From positions 2,046,001 through 2,110,000 of the forward strand of contig CBDHGH010000003.1 in the NCBI GenBank assembly GCA_965263065.1: a DNA stretch of 64,000 nucleotides, given 5' to 3'. The notes under the pieces were generated by a model. The model worked only from the letters and a program-made list of their open reading frames with translations, had not been told where the DNA came from and did no database searches. Positions within the stretch are counted from its first letter, which is position 1; each line of letters starts with the position of its first letter. Below are positions 45,485 to 54,080 of this stretch, in pieces. Both the position numbers and the translations under genes were made by a program. The stretch comes from TK10-74A sp965263065. Its GTDB lineage: Bacteria > Chloroflexota > Dehalococcoidia > Bin125.

Positions 45485-47860
45485 ATGCCCGACACGACGC
45501 TCTTCCCCATGGCCGCCCCCGCGCCGCCCGCCCCGGCGCCCCGGAGCGACGACGGCGCCAGCCTCGATCTGGACATCGAAGGGATGCACTGCGCCGCCTG
45601 CGTCGGCCGGGTCGAGCGAGCGCTGACCGGCGTCGCCGGCGTCGAGGCCGCGGCCGTCAACCTCGCCACCGAGCGCGCCCGCGTCTACCTGGCCGCCCCC
45701 GATGTCGCCCCCGGCGCCCTGTCCGACGCAGTCGCCGCCGCCGGCTACCGCGTCGTTTCGACGAGCGCCGAGCCCCAATCGCCGGCCGCCGCCGTCGCCG
45801 CGGACGACCGCCGCGATCACGAGCGCCGTCGCCTCCTGGCAGACGCCCTGCTCGCCCTCGCGCTCGGCTGGGCCGTCTTCTTCGCCATGCAGGTGAACCG
45901 CGCCGCCGGCCTCGACTGGGACCCCGACGTCCTCTTCCTGGTGCTCTTCTGCGTCGCGACGCCCGTCTTCTTCTGGAGCGGGCGTCGCATCCTCCGCGCC
46001 GCGGCGAACGTCGTCCGGCACGGTGCCACCGACATGGACGTGCTCATCGCCGTCGGCACGACCGCCGCCATGGCCTACAGCGTCGCGGCGACGTTCGCCC
46101 CCGGCCCCTTCGACCGCGCCGGCCTCGACCGCGCCGTCTTCTACGAGACCGCCCTCGTCATCGTCGGATTCGTCTCGCTCGGCCGCTACCTCGAGTCCCG
46201 CGCCAAGGGCCGCGCCTCGGTCGCCATCCGCCGCCTGCTCGACCTCCAGCCCCAGACCGCCCATCTGCTGCGCGACGGCGAGGACGCCGAGCCGGTCGAG
46301 GTTCCCGTCGACCAGGTCCGCGCCGGCGACGTCATGCTCGTTCGCCCCGGCGACCAGATCCCGGTCGACGGCGTCGTGCTGGCCGGCGCCGGCGCGGTCG
46401 ACGAGTCGATGCTCACGGGCGAGAGCATGCCCGTCGACAAGGCCGCTGGCGCGCAGGTCTTCGGCGCGACGATCAACGGCGCCGGCGCCCTCCGCGTGCG
46501 CGCCACGCAGGTCGGCGCCGACACCGTCCTCGCCCGCATCATCGCCCTCGTCGAGTCGGCCCAGGCCTCGAAGGCCCCCGTGCAGGCCCTGGCCGACCGC
46601 GTCGCCGCAGTCTTCGTGCCCGCCGTGCTGGTCATCGCCGCGCTCGCCTTCCTGCTCTGGCTGGCCGTCGGGCCGCCGCCCGCCCTCACCTTCGCGACGC
46701 TCAACGCCGTCGCGGTGCTCGTGGTCGCCTGCCCCTGCGCGCTCGGCCTCGCCACCCCCACCGCCGTCATGGCCGGCAGCGGGCGCGCCGCCGAGCTGGG
46801 GGTGCTGTTCCGCTCCGCCGAGGCGATCGAGCGCCTCGCCGCCGTCGATACGGTCATCTTCGACAAGACCGGCACGCTCACCCGCGGCACGCCCGCCCTG
46901 CGCGATGTCGCGCTCCTGCCCGGCCACGACCGCGACGACGTGCTCGCCGCCGCCGCCGCCGTCGAACGCGACTCCGAACACCCGCTCGCCCGCGCCGTCG
47001 TCGATGCGGCCCGCGACGCCGGGCTCCGCGTTCCCGCCGCCCGCGAGTTCCTGGCGATCCCCGGGCAGGGCGCGCGCGCCGTAGTGGACAGCGCGACCGT
47101 CACCGTCGGCGCGGCGCGCCTGATGGAGGCCGGCGCCGTCCCCATCGACGACGAGGCCCTCGCACACGCCCGGCGCGTCGCCGACGGGGGCGCGACGCCC
47201 GTCTACGTCGCGATCGGGTCGCGCGTGGCCGCCGTGCTCGCCGTTGCCGACACGATCAAGCCCAGCGCCCCGGCCGCCCTCCGAGACCTCCGCGCCGCGG
47301 GCCGACGCACCATCCTGCTCAGCGGCGACGATCGCCGCGCCGCCCAGGCCGTCGGCGCCGCCCTCGGCATCGACGAGGTGATCGCCGAGGTTCTGCCCCA
47401 CGAGAAGGCCGAGGTCGTGCGCCGCCTGCAGGCCGAGGGCCACGTCGTCGCGATGGTCGGCGACGGCGTCAACGACGCCCCCGCGCTCGCCCAGGCCGAC
47501 GTCGGCGTCGCCATGGGCGGCGGCGCCGGCGTCGCCATCGAAGCCGCCGCCGTCACCCTCATGCGCGACGACCTGCGCGGCGTCGCCCAGGCCTTCGCCG
47601 TCGGCCGCGCCACACTGCGCACCGTCCGTCAGAACCTGGCCTGGGCCTTCGCCTACAACCTGCTGCTCATCCCCGTCGCGGCGGGCCTCTTCTACCCCGT
47701 CTTCGAGATCCTGGGTCCGGTGCCGGGCGGCCTGCGCTGGCTGTTCGGCGAGCAGGGCTTCTTCGAGCCCATCGTCGCCGGCTTCGCGATGATGCTCTCC
47801 AGCCTCAGCGTCATGGCCAACTCGCTGCGCCTGCAGCGCCTCCGCATCGACGTCGGCTGA
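45485..47860 (+). CDS. copA: Copper-exporting P1B-type ATPase
   Basis: A 791-aa membrane pump. An N-terminal heavy-metal-associated domain has GMHCAAC; membrane helices surround the translocation motif CPC (VVACPCALGLATP); TGES actuator loop (MLTGESMPVD); phosphorylation site DKTGTLTRG; HP motif SEHPLARA; GDGVNDAPALAQAD hinge. CPC with a single HMA fits Cu(I) export. No CopZ or regulator is adjacent. Confidence 0.96.
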   Translation: MPDTTLFPMAAPAPPAPAPRSDDGASLDLDIEGMHCAACVGRVERALTGVAGVEAAAVNLATERARVYLAAPDVAPGALSDAVAAAGYRVVSTSAEPQSPAAAVAADDRRDHERRRLLADALLALALGWAVFFAMQVNRAAGLDWDPDVLFLVLFCVATPVFFWSGRRILRAAANVVRHGATDMDVLIAVGTTAAMAYSVAATFAPGPFDRAGLDRAVFYETALVIVGFVSLGRYLESRAKGRASVAIRRLLDLQPQTAHLLRDGEDAEPVEVPVDQVRAGDVMLVRPGDQIPVDGVVLAGAGAVDESMLTGESMPVDKAAGAQVFGATINGAGALRVRATQVGADTVLARIIALVESAQASKAPVQALADRVAAVFVPAVLVIAALAFLLWLAVGPPPALTFATLNAVAVLVVACPCALGLATPTAVMAGSGRAAELGVLFRSAEAIERLAAVDTVIFDKTGTLTRGTPALRDVALLPGHDRDDVLAAAAAVERDSEHPLARAVVDAARDAGLRVPAAREFLAIPGQGARAVVDSATVTVGAARLMEAGAVPIDDEALAHARRVADGGATPVYVAIGSRVAAVLAVADTIKPSAPAALRDLRAAGRRTILLSGDDRRAAQAVGAALGIDEVIAEVLPHEKAEVVRRLQAEGHVVAMVGDGVNDAPALAQADVGVAMGGGAGVAIEAAAVTLMRDDLRGVAQAFAVGRATLRTVRQNLAWAFAYNLLLIPVAAGLFYPVFEILGPVPGGLRWLFGEQGFFEPIVAGFAMMLSSLSVMANSLRLQRLRIDVG

Positions 47861-47871
47861 GGGGGTCGCGG

Positions 47872-47885
47872 GCGCCGGCCGGCGC
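47872..47885. terminator. Palindromic hairpin between convergent genes
   Basis: GCGCCGGCCGGCGC is a perfect 14-bp palindrome in the 24-bp gap between copA and the convergent protease-like gene. It lacks a T-run and is only a weak terminator candidate. Confidence 0.3.
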
Positions 47886-48370
47886 TACGGCGTCGGCGGA
47901 TCCGAGGGCCGGCCACCCTGGTCGATCTCGGCGACGAAGTCGATGTGCTCCTGCGACGGGGTGCGGAACGAGAACTGCGTGAAGCCGTCGGCGTTCGTCA
48001 CCGCGAAGTCGCCCAGTGTGATGACATCCATGCCGATGAGGACATCCGCGTCGCCGATGTCCCCTGCGATGACACGGATCTCGGGAATCAGGACCCCGTT
48101 GGACAACTCAAGGGTGATCAGATGGATTGGCAGGTACGCTGTTCCATGCACACCTTGAACCGCCGCTTCCATGATCCGCCTGGGGCGACACTCCTGGACC
48201 ACGCGCTCCGAGATCGCGGAGAGCGTCGCGCCCGTGTCCCAGATCGCGTGGTAGGCGAAGCGGGGCGGCCGGGGGTCACTGCGCTCCGGGTCCCATGCGC
48301 GGAAGACGGCACACGTGCTCACGAGCTCCAACTGGATGTCGGGTGCTGTGCATGTCAGGGCGGGGGCCAC
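47885..48370 (-). CDS. Retropepsin-like aspartyl protease-fold protein, cassette B
   Basis: A 161-aa protein. YHAIWDTGATLSAIS around residue 45 is the catalytic-type DTGA loop, and DADVLIGMDVITLGD around 110 is the late retropepsin motif. The N-terminal sequence ALTCTAPDIQLELVS is a beta strand pair. It starts at a GTG one base inside the stop of the DUF5678-like gene (TAGTG), the same arrangement as the other cassettes. No signal peptide. Confidence 0.85.
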   Translation of the reverse strand: MAPALTCTAPDIQLELVSTCAVFRAWDPERSDPRPPRFAYHAIWDTGATLSAISERVVQECRPRRIMEAAVQGVHGTAYLPIHLITLELSNGVLIPEIRVIAGDIGDADVLIGMDVITLGDFAVTNADGFTQFSFRTPSQEHIDFVAEIDQGGRPSDPPTP

Positions 48371-48615
48371 TAAGGGATCCTCAGTCGGGGCACTCTCTCG
48401 ACGCGGACTTCACGGTCGGGAGACACCAACTGCAGTAGGAACGTCTCGGGTTCGTGCGTCTTCTCTGTCTCGATCAACGCGGTGAGGTAGCTGGGATAGG
48501 CGCCGAGGACCTCGTTGTCCTTGATGGCCACGACCTTCCCGTTATATTTCTCGACGATCTCATCCTGGTGAGCGCGGTAGTACTCGAGTCCGTCCCTGAA
48601 CACTGCTGTCGTCAT
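48370..48615 (-). CDS. DUF5678-like small protein, cassette B
   Basis: An 81-aa protein and the clearest DUF5678 match in the window: YYRAHQDEIVEKYNGKVVAI, then a D-x-E-V-L-G-A-Y turn and a helix, then LLQLVSPDREV. An AAGGG site lies before the ATG at 48615. It is the first gene of a coupled pair with a retropepsin-like partner. Confidence 0.85.
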   Translation of the reverse strand: MTTAVFRDGLEYYRAHQDEIVEKYNGKVVAIKDNEVLGAYPSYLTALIETEKTHEPETFLLQLVSPDREVRVERVPRLRIP

Positions 48616-48683
48616 GATTTCGTGCCCTTCGTGCGCTCGGCCGTCCGCACCGATTCTAGCGGATCGGGCGCCCCCTCCGACGC

Positions 48684-49295
48684 TCAGGGCCCGCCCCCCG
48701 GGACGCGACCCGCGATCAGCCGCGCCGGCAGCAGGCGCGGCAGGCCCCCGACCGACGCCGCCTCCTCGACGATCACCCCCGCCCGCCGCGCCGTCGCGAC
48801 CGTGTCGCGGTCGAGACGGCAGCCGTCGCCCAGCCGGCTCCAGAGCGGGCTCAGCGCCGACTGCGCCCGCCGCGTCCGGCCCGGCTCCGCCCCCACGTGC
48901 TCCAGCAGCCGCACCGACCCGCCCGGCTTCGTCACCCGCAGCAACTCCCGCAGGCCCCGCTCCGGGTCCGCGACGCTGCAGAAGACCAGCCCCGCCACCG
49001 CGTGGTCGAAGCGGTCGTCGGGGAAGGGCAGCGCCTGCACGTCGGCCACCTCGAGCGCGACCTCCGCCCGCGACGCCCGCGCACGGGCCGCCGCTTTCGC
49101 CAGCATGTGGCGGTTGTAGTCGATGCCCGTCACCCGCGCGCGCTCGTCGTAGTGCGCCAGGTTCAGCCCGTTGCCGACGCCCACCTCCAGGATGTCGCCC
49201 GTCAGGTCCGACACCAGCCGCGACCGCGTCGCCCGCATCGCCGCCGATTCCCCGCGGCTGATCAGCCCGTACCACTGCGCGAATAGCCAGGACAT
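48684..49295 (-). CDS. Class I SAM-dependent methyltransferase
   Basis: A 203-aa protein. SAM-binding motif I ILEVGVGNGLNLAHYD, motif II GIDYNRHML, and LPFPDDRFDHAVAGLVFCSV place it in the UbiE/methyltransferase-11 group, with a LEHVGAEPG segment as in phospholipid or sterol methyltransferases. The ATG at 49295 has GGGAGGGAAG upstream. It is 31 bp downstream of glpD on the same strand; a lipid substrate is possible. Confidence 0.85.
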   Translation of the reverse strand: MSWLFAQWYGLISRGESAAMRATRSRLVSDLTGDILEVGVGNGLNLAHYDERARVTGIDYNRHMLAKAAARARASRAEVALEVADVQALPFPDDRFDHAVAGLVFCSVADPERGLRELLRVTKPGGSVRLLEHVGAEPGRTRRAQSALSPLWSRLGDGCRLDRDTVATARRAGVIVEEAASVGGLPRLLPARLIAGRVPGGGP

Positions 49296-49326
49296 GCGGC
49301 TTCCCTCCCGGGCGTCGCCGGCGACG

Positions 49327-50991
49327 CTACGCGGGACGGTCCTCGACAGCGGCCGCATCGGCCGTCGCCGGCTCGTCCGCCGCGACGCCGCCGTCGGGCG
49401 CCCCGCGCGCCTGGAGCACCGTCAGCGTGCGGTGCAACTCCAGTTCGTAGTCGCGCACGGCCTGCGCCCGCTCGGCGTCCGACCACCCCATCCGCGATTG
49501 CAGGATCGCCGCCACCCGCGGCGCCGCGGCCCGGCCCAGCCCCCGCGTGCGACCGACCGGCGTCCGGCGCAGCAGCACGTCGCCCACGGTGCGGGCCTGC
49601 TCGTGCTCGACGGCGTACACGACCTGCGCACCGATGTCGGGGTGCAGCGGGCTGATCGGCTCGGCCAGCGACGCATCCTGCCCGGCGTACGCCGCGACGT
49701 CGGCCGACCGCTGCCCGTAGCGGCCGCGCAGATGCGTCAGCGTCTCGGGCGGCAGGAACGAGACGTTCCCCGGCGCGCGCATCGGCAGCGCCCGCGGCCC
49801 GCCGCGACGGGGCGCGCCGCCGATCACGCTGCGCACCACCTTTACCGTCCGGTCCGCCATCGATTCCGCCGTGCTCAGCGTCCCCCCCACGATCGAGAGC
49901 AGCCCCGGCATCCCGTCCTCCGCGTGATCGATCACCCGCCGCGCCGCGCCCCCGTGCTTCCCCGGCTCGCCCCACGGCTGCAACCCCGTGTAGGCGTACA
50001 GCGCCCGCGACCGATCCACCCCCACGCCCGGCAGCAGCCGGGCGGCCGCGTCGAGCAGCCCGTCGATCTCGTGCGGCTGCGGCCGCGCCGGTCCCGGCCC
50101 CGCGTCGCCCGGCTCCGGATCCGACTCCGCCACGCCCACGATGTGCAGCCCCAGCCACGGCACGACCACCGTCGGCGGCCGGCCCCGCCGCCCCCGCGCC
50201 AGCAGCGCGTGCGCCGGTCCCCGGCCCTCCAGGTCCAGCACGACGTGCGTCCCCCGCACCGGGCGCAGTCGCGGCCGCATCGCGCGGCCCGTCGCCTGCA
50301 GCACGTCGTCGACCCACGGGCCCGACGCGTTCAGCACCAGCCGCGCCGTCGCCGAGTGGCGCCGCCCGGTCAGCACGTCGTGATAGTCGACCCCGCTCGC
50401 GCGGCTGCCGCCCTCGCTGCCCAGGATGAAGTCGACCGCCGCGTAGTTGCGCAGGTCGGCCCCGCCCTCGCGCGCCTCCGACAGGTACTCGAGGCACAGC
50501 CGCTCCGGCAGCTCGACCAGCCCGTCGTAGAAGCGGAAGGCGGCGCGCAGCCCGTCCGTCGCCAGCGACGGCTCGATCCGCTGCACCGCCCGCAGCGAGA
50601 ACTCCCGGCTCCAGGGCGCGACCTTGCGCGGCGTCAGCACGTCGTAGATGGCCAGCCCGGCCCGCACCAGCGCCGGCGATCGGCGCTCGGCGTGGTACAC
50701 CGGCAGCAGGAAGGGCTGCGGGCGCACCAAGTGCGGCCGGCTGCGCAGCAGGCGCTCGCGCGCGTGCAACGACTCATGCAGCTGCCGCGCCCGGCCCGAC
50801 TCCAGGTATTGCAGCCCGCCCTGCACCAGCCGCGTCGACGCCGCCGTCGCACCCGCCGCGAAATCGCCCCGGTCGAGCAGCAGGATGCGATAGCCGTGCC
50901 GCGTCAGCGCCCGCGCCGCCGCGGCGCCGCAGATGCCGCCGCCGATGACGATGACGTCGTAGGGCGCGCCGTCCGGCTGGGTGGCGTCCAT
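49327..50991 (-). CDS. glpD: Glycerol-3-phosphate dehydrogenase (FAD-dependent)
   Basis: Oxidises glycerol 3-phosphate to dihydroxyacetone phosphate at the membrane. The 554-aa protein has the FAD motif VIVIGGGICGAAAARAL, TRLVQGGLQYLESG, VLNASGPWVDD and the C-terminal alpha-helical domain. The ATG at 50991 has GGGAGGGCC just upstream; a GTG at 51009 is an alternative. Length and domain order match GlpD. Confidence 0.94.
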   Translation of the reverse strand: MDATQPDGAPYDVIVIGGGICGAAAARALTRHGYRILLLDRGDFAAGATAASTRLVQGGLQYLESGRARQLHESLHARERLLRSRPHLVRPQPFLLPVYHAERRSPALVRAGLAIYDVLTPRKVAPWSREFSLRAVQRIEPSLATDGLRAAFRFYDGLVELPERLCLEYLSEAREGGADLRNYAAVDFILGSEGGSRASGVDYHDVLTGRRHSATARLVLNASGPWVDDVLQATGRAMRPRLRPVRGTHVVLDLEGRGPAHALLARGRRGRPPTVVVPWLGLHIVGVAESDPEPGDAGPGPARPQPHEIDGLLDAAARLLPGVGVDRSRALYAYTGLQPWGEPGKHGGAARRVIDHAEDGMPGLLSIVGGTLSTAESMADRTVKVVRSVIGGAPRRGGPRALPMRAPGNVSFLPPETLTHLRGRYGQRSADVAAYAGQDASLAEPISPLHPDIGAQVVYAVEHEQARTVGDVLLRRTPVGRTRGLGRAAAPRVAAILQSRMGWSDAERAQAVRDYELELHRTLTVLQARGAPDGGVAADEPATADAAAVEDRPA

Positions 50992-51073
50992 GGCCCTCCC
51001 ACCGCTCACGTCCGCGCGCGTGCGCGCCGATCAGCGACCCCGTCCGCGGCCCCCCGGGGGCGCGCTGCGCGGA

Positions 51074-51172
51074 CTAGGCCTCTTCTTCGTCCTTGTTGCG
51101 CCGACCGATGAGCATCTTGCCGATTCCCGCCAGGAGCGCGAACAGCGCGCCAAGTCGCAGAGCCTTCTTCAT
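51074..51172 (-). CDS. 32-residue single-helix membrane peptide
   Basis: MKKALRLGALFALLAGIGKM followed by LIGRRNKDEEEA: one membrane helix with a basic start and an acidic tail. A strong GGGAGGGG ribosome site precedes the ATG, which argues that the short frame is translated. It lies 82 bp upstream of glpD. Function unknown. Confidence 0.6.
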   Translation of the reverse strand: MKKALRLGALFALLAGIGKMLIGRRNKDEEEA

Positions 51173-51424
51173 GGTATCCCCTCCCGCATCCGGCCCCCGG
51201 GCCGGGATTCCGGCGTCCGACGCCACCGAAGCCAGTGGCTGCGACGCCCTCTGGGCGCGGCCCATCGCGACCGCGCCCATCGCTCCGAAGAGCCCGATCA
51301 GGATAGCATCGCGCCGCCCCGTCGCGCCGGGGCGCGCGCTCCGAGTGTGCCGACAGTGCCGCCCACGCACGAGATCCGGCTGCGGCGCCCCGCTTGACTC
51401 CCTGTTCGCTATCAGCGAAAGTGT

Positions 51425-51706
51425 GTGCATGTGGCCCGGGGCGTGACCATCGAGTGGGCGACGAGGGCGATCCGCGACATGCGCCGCCTCGCCACCCGCG
51501 ACCGCGAGCGGATCGTCGCCAAGATCGAGCAATACGCCCGCGACCCGGCGTCGCTCGCCCGGCAGGTGACGCCACTGACGGGAAGCGACTACCACCGCCT
51601 GCGGGTCGGCAGCCACCGCGTGATATTCGCCGTCGAGCGCGGCGACGCCGTGGTGATGGTGATCCTCAGGGTCCGGCACCGGAGGGAAGCGTATGAGCGC
51701 CGATGA
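51425..51706 (+). CDS. RelE-family toxin
   Basis: A 93-aa probable mRNA interferase. RelE fold: VTIEWATRAIRDMRRLATRDRERIV, then LTGSDYHRLRVGSHRVIF and a C-terminal strand VVMVILRVRHRREAYERR. Several GTG starts are possible (51425, 51431, 51443). It overlaps the following XRE antitoxin gene by 14 bp. Confidence 0.9.
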   Translation: MHVARGVTIEWATRAIRDMRRLATRDRERIVAKIEQYARDPASLARQVTPLTGSDYHRLRVGSHRVIFAVERGDAVVMVILRVRHRREAYERR

Positions 51707-52040
51707 GACCGTCACCCTGACCCGCGGCGAGTACGACGCGCTGCTCGAGCGAACCAGCGAGCTCGAGGACCGGCTGGCTGCCGTCGAGGCCGAGGGCGAT
51801 GCGCGGCTTCCCCACGAGGTGGCGATCGCCGTCATCGCCGGCGCGAGCCCCGTGCGCGCCTTCCGCGACCATCGGGGCCTCAGCTTGCGCGAGTTGTCGC
51901 GGCGGTCGGGTATCTCCCTCAGCTACCTCTCCGAGATCGAGCGGGGCCGCAAGCCCGGCTCCGTCGCGGCCATGACCCGGATCGCCGCGGCGCTCGGCGT
52001 CACCATCGACAGCCTCGTGATCGGCGAGCAGCAGGACTAG
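51693..52040 (+). CDS. XRE-family antitoxin
   Basis: A 115-aa protein. A coiled-coil N-terminus (LLERTSELEDRLAAVEAEG) precedes an HTH (LSLRELSRRSGISLSYLSEIERG). It is translationally coupled to the RelE toxin upstream. It resembles the HTH protein at 20590-20922. Likely neutralises the toxin and represses the operon. Confidence 0.9.
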   Translation: MSADETVTLTRGEYDALLERTSELEDRLAAVEAEGDARLPHEVAIAVIAGASPVRAFRDHRGLSLRELSRRSGISLSYLSEIERGRKPGSVAAMTRIAAALGVTIDSLVIGEQQD

Positions 52041-52068
52041 GCGCCCGCCCGCCCGCGCCGACCGACCC

Positions 52069-52686
52069 CTACTCCGCCAGCCCCACGACTCCCGCCGGGA
52101 TCGCGAAGCGCGTCCCCAGCCCGGCCCCGTTGGCCGACCACCAGCCCGCCGGCATCTCGACCGCGTACAGATACGGCGCCTCCGGCATCCGCAGCGTGGG
52201 GTCGTTCGCCGTCAGCGACAGCAGCGCCACCACGACGCCGGCCGCGTCGAGGAACCCGATCTCGATGTCCATCGGCGTGTCCTGGTTCCAGAACGGCGCC
52301 CGCGTCTCCACCGGGAACGCGAACAGCATCCCCGTCGCCGGCGGCAGCCCCGTGCGATGCATCAGCCCCCGCGTCCGCCGCTCGATCGTGTTCGCCACCA
52401 GCATCCCCAGCTCGCCCTCCTCCCCCGACGGCGTCTCGTACGACACCAGCGTGTAGTCGAAGACCACCGCCACCACCTCCGCCGGCAGCGTCAGCGCCGC
52501 ATCGAGGCCGGGCGGCACCGCCCGCGCCGGCGGGATCGCGACCGGCGCTGTCGGCGGCCCGTCCTCGGCCGGGCTCGGCGACGGCTCATTGGCGCACGCG
52601 CTCAGCAGCACCCCCATCAGGGTCAGCGCCCCCAGCACGCCCCCCAGGGCGTCTCCTCGCGCGCGCGCCATCGCTGTACCGGCCAT
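52069..52686 (-). CDS. DUF192-domain lipoprotein
   Basis: A 205-aa protein. Signal peptide ending in a lipobox (GVLLSACANE), a Pro-rich linker, then a DUF192 domain with RTRGLMHRTGLPPATGMLF and FWNQDTPMDIEIGFLDAAG, ending in an AVEMPAGWW segment. DUF192 proteins are small extracytoplasmic beta-rich proteins of unclear role. Confidence 0.9.
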   Translation of the reverse strand: MAGTAMARARGDALGGVLGALTLMGVLLSACANEPSPSPAEDGPPTAPVAIPPARAVPPGLDAALTLPAEVVAVVFDYTLVSYETPSGEEGELGMLVANTIERRTRGLMHRTGLPPATGMLFAFPVETRAPFWNQDTPMDIEIGFLDAAGVVVALLSLTANDPTLRMPEAPYLYAVEMPAGWWSANGAGLGTRFAIPAGVVGLAE

Positions 52687-52847
52687 CGTCCCAGCCTAGC
52701 CGCCCTGCCTCCGCCCCGCCCCGACCGCCCGTCCCCCTGCCCCATCCGCCGACACCAAGATCCCCGCCAGCCTCGACGAGAGGCCGGCTCTGCCCGGCCG
52801 CGACTCCGTCGGGAGAGTCAGGACGTGGGCGCAGGATCCCGGGACGG

Positions 52848-53900
52848 TCATGCGAGCGTGAGTGCGTCGGCCGGGTTGTTCACCGTGATGGCGCGGATCT
52901 CAGCTTCCGTGAACCCCTTGCGCCGCATTCTGGGAACGATGTTCTCGAGAATGTGGCCATAGCCGTGCCCGCCATAGGTGACCAGCCGGTGCTTTGTGAA
53001 GATGTCCTGCGCGATCACAATCCGGTCGCCATAGCCCGCGTCGGCGATGCGCCGCACGAAGTCCAGCCGCTGCGCATCGCTGGGCATGTCGATCTCGGCG
53101 AGAGGATAGTAGGATCCCTCATTCCCGAATAAGTCCCATTCGAGGTAACACCCGGACTCGGCGATGCGCCGAAGCGCGCCGAACTCGAACACGGTACGGT
53201 CCAGATGTCCCATGATCACCCGGGAGAGGTCCGCGCCGGCGTTCGCCAGAAGCGCCAGTATTTCGGCGGGCGCATCGGGATGGCGTCCCGGATGAATCAA
53301 TACCGCCGCGCCGGTCTCCCGCTGCGCGATCGCCGCCGCGGACAGAGTTTTGCGCTCGTTTACCGTCAGTGGCCAGGTACAGCCCATCTCCCCGATGATC
53401 CCCGCTTTGATGCCGCTGCCGGCGACGCCCTCCGTAATGTCGGCGCTGATCTCCCGTGCCAGATCCGCCACGGTCCGCTGCGCCATATCCTCAGGATGCA
53501 CCGCGTCCACATAGAAGCCCGCGCCCATAATGACATGTACGCCCGATTCGCGAGATATGCGAGCCAAGGCCTCGGGGTTGCGCCCGATGCCGATCGTCGT
53601 CGCATCCACGATCGCGCCGCCACCGGCGTCTCTGTACATCGCGACTTCTTTGATGGTGGTGTCGAGGTCCGTTAAATGCAGATTCGAGCGGTTGCTGTGG
53701 TAGTTGCGCCGCACCCATCCCACGTTCTCCAGTGTGATGGGTGCGTCCGCCAGTTCCGGCGCTGGCGAGTCCTGGGCGGGCCGAAACATGAAGGAAAAGT
53801 CGATGTAGAGGTGCTCGTGCGTCGTGGTGGGACCAAGCTCCGATGGCGGCACGGGACCCAGCACGGTCTGGATGATCCCCCGGTGCTGTGTGGCTGGCAT
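52848..53900 (-). CDS. Phosphotriesterase-family metal-dependent hydrolase
   Basis: A 350-aa TIM-barrel hydrolase. Metal-binding HEHLY near the N-terminus, GIIGEMG where a Glu replaces the carboxylated Lys of classic phosphotriesterases (as in PHP-type homologues), IHPGRHP, GHLDRT and IAQDIFT. Members include lactonases and PHP proteins; substrate unknown. It is divergent from an LLM oxidoreductase gene, and third-position GC looks lower than in neighbours, so it may have been acquired. Confidence 0.92.
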   Translation of the reverse strand: MPATQHRGIIQTVLGPVPPSELGPTTTHEHLYIDFSFMFRPAQDSPAPELADAPITLENVGWVRRNYHSNRSNLHLTDLDTTIKEVAMYRDAGGGAIVDATTIGIGRNPEALARISRESGVHVIMGAGFYVDAVHPEDMAQRTVADLAREISADITEGVAGSGIKAGIIGEMGCTWPLTVNERKTLSAAAIAQRETGAAVLIHPGRHPDAPAEILALLANAGADLSRVIMGHLDRTVFEFGALRRIAESGCYLEWDLFGNEGSYYPLAEIDMPSDAQRLDFVRRIADAGYGDRIVIAQDIFTKHRLVTYGGHGYGHILENIVPRMRRKGFTEAEIRAITVNNPADALTLA

Positions 53901-54080
53901 GGCGGGCAGTCCTTAATGGTAGGGTGCGAGAGATGTATAGTATCACGCGTTCGGCGGCGCGGCGCCGCGCGTACCGGCGCCCGAAGACGGATTCGCACGC
54001 TCGGGAAGGCGTATCGCAGTGGCGGCCGGACGACGAAACGCGACGTCACGGCGATCCGGCCGGAGTCGGAGGACAGAAGA

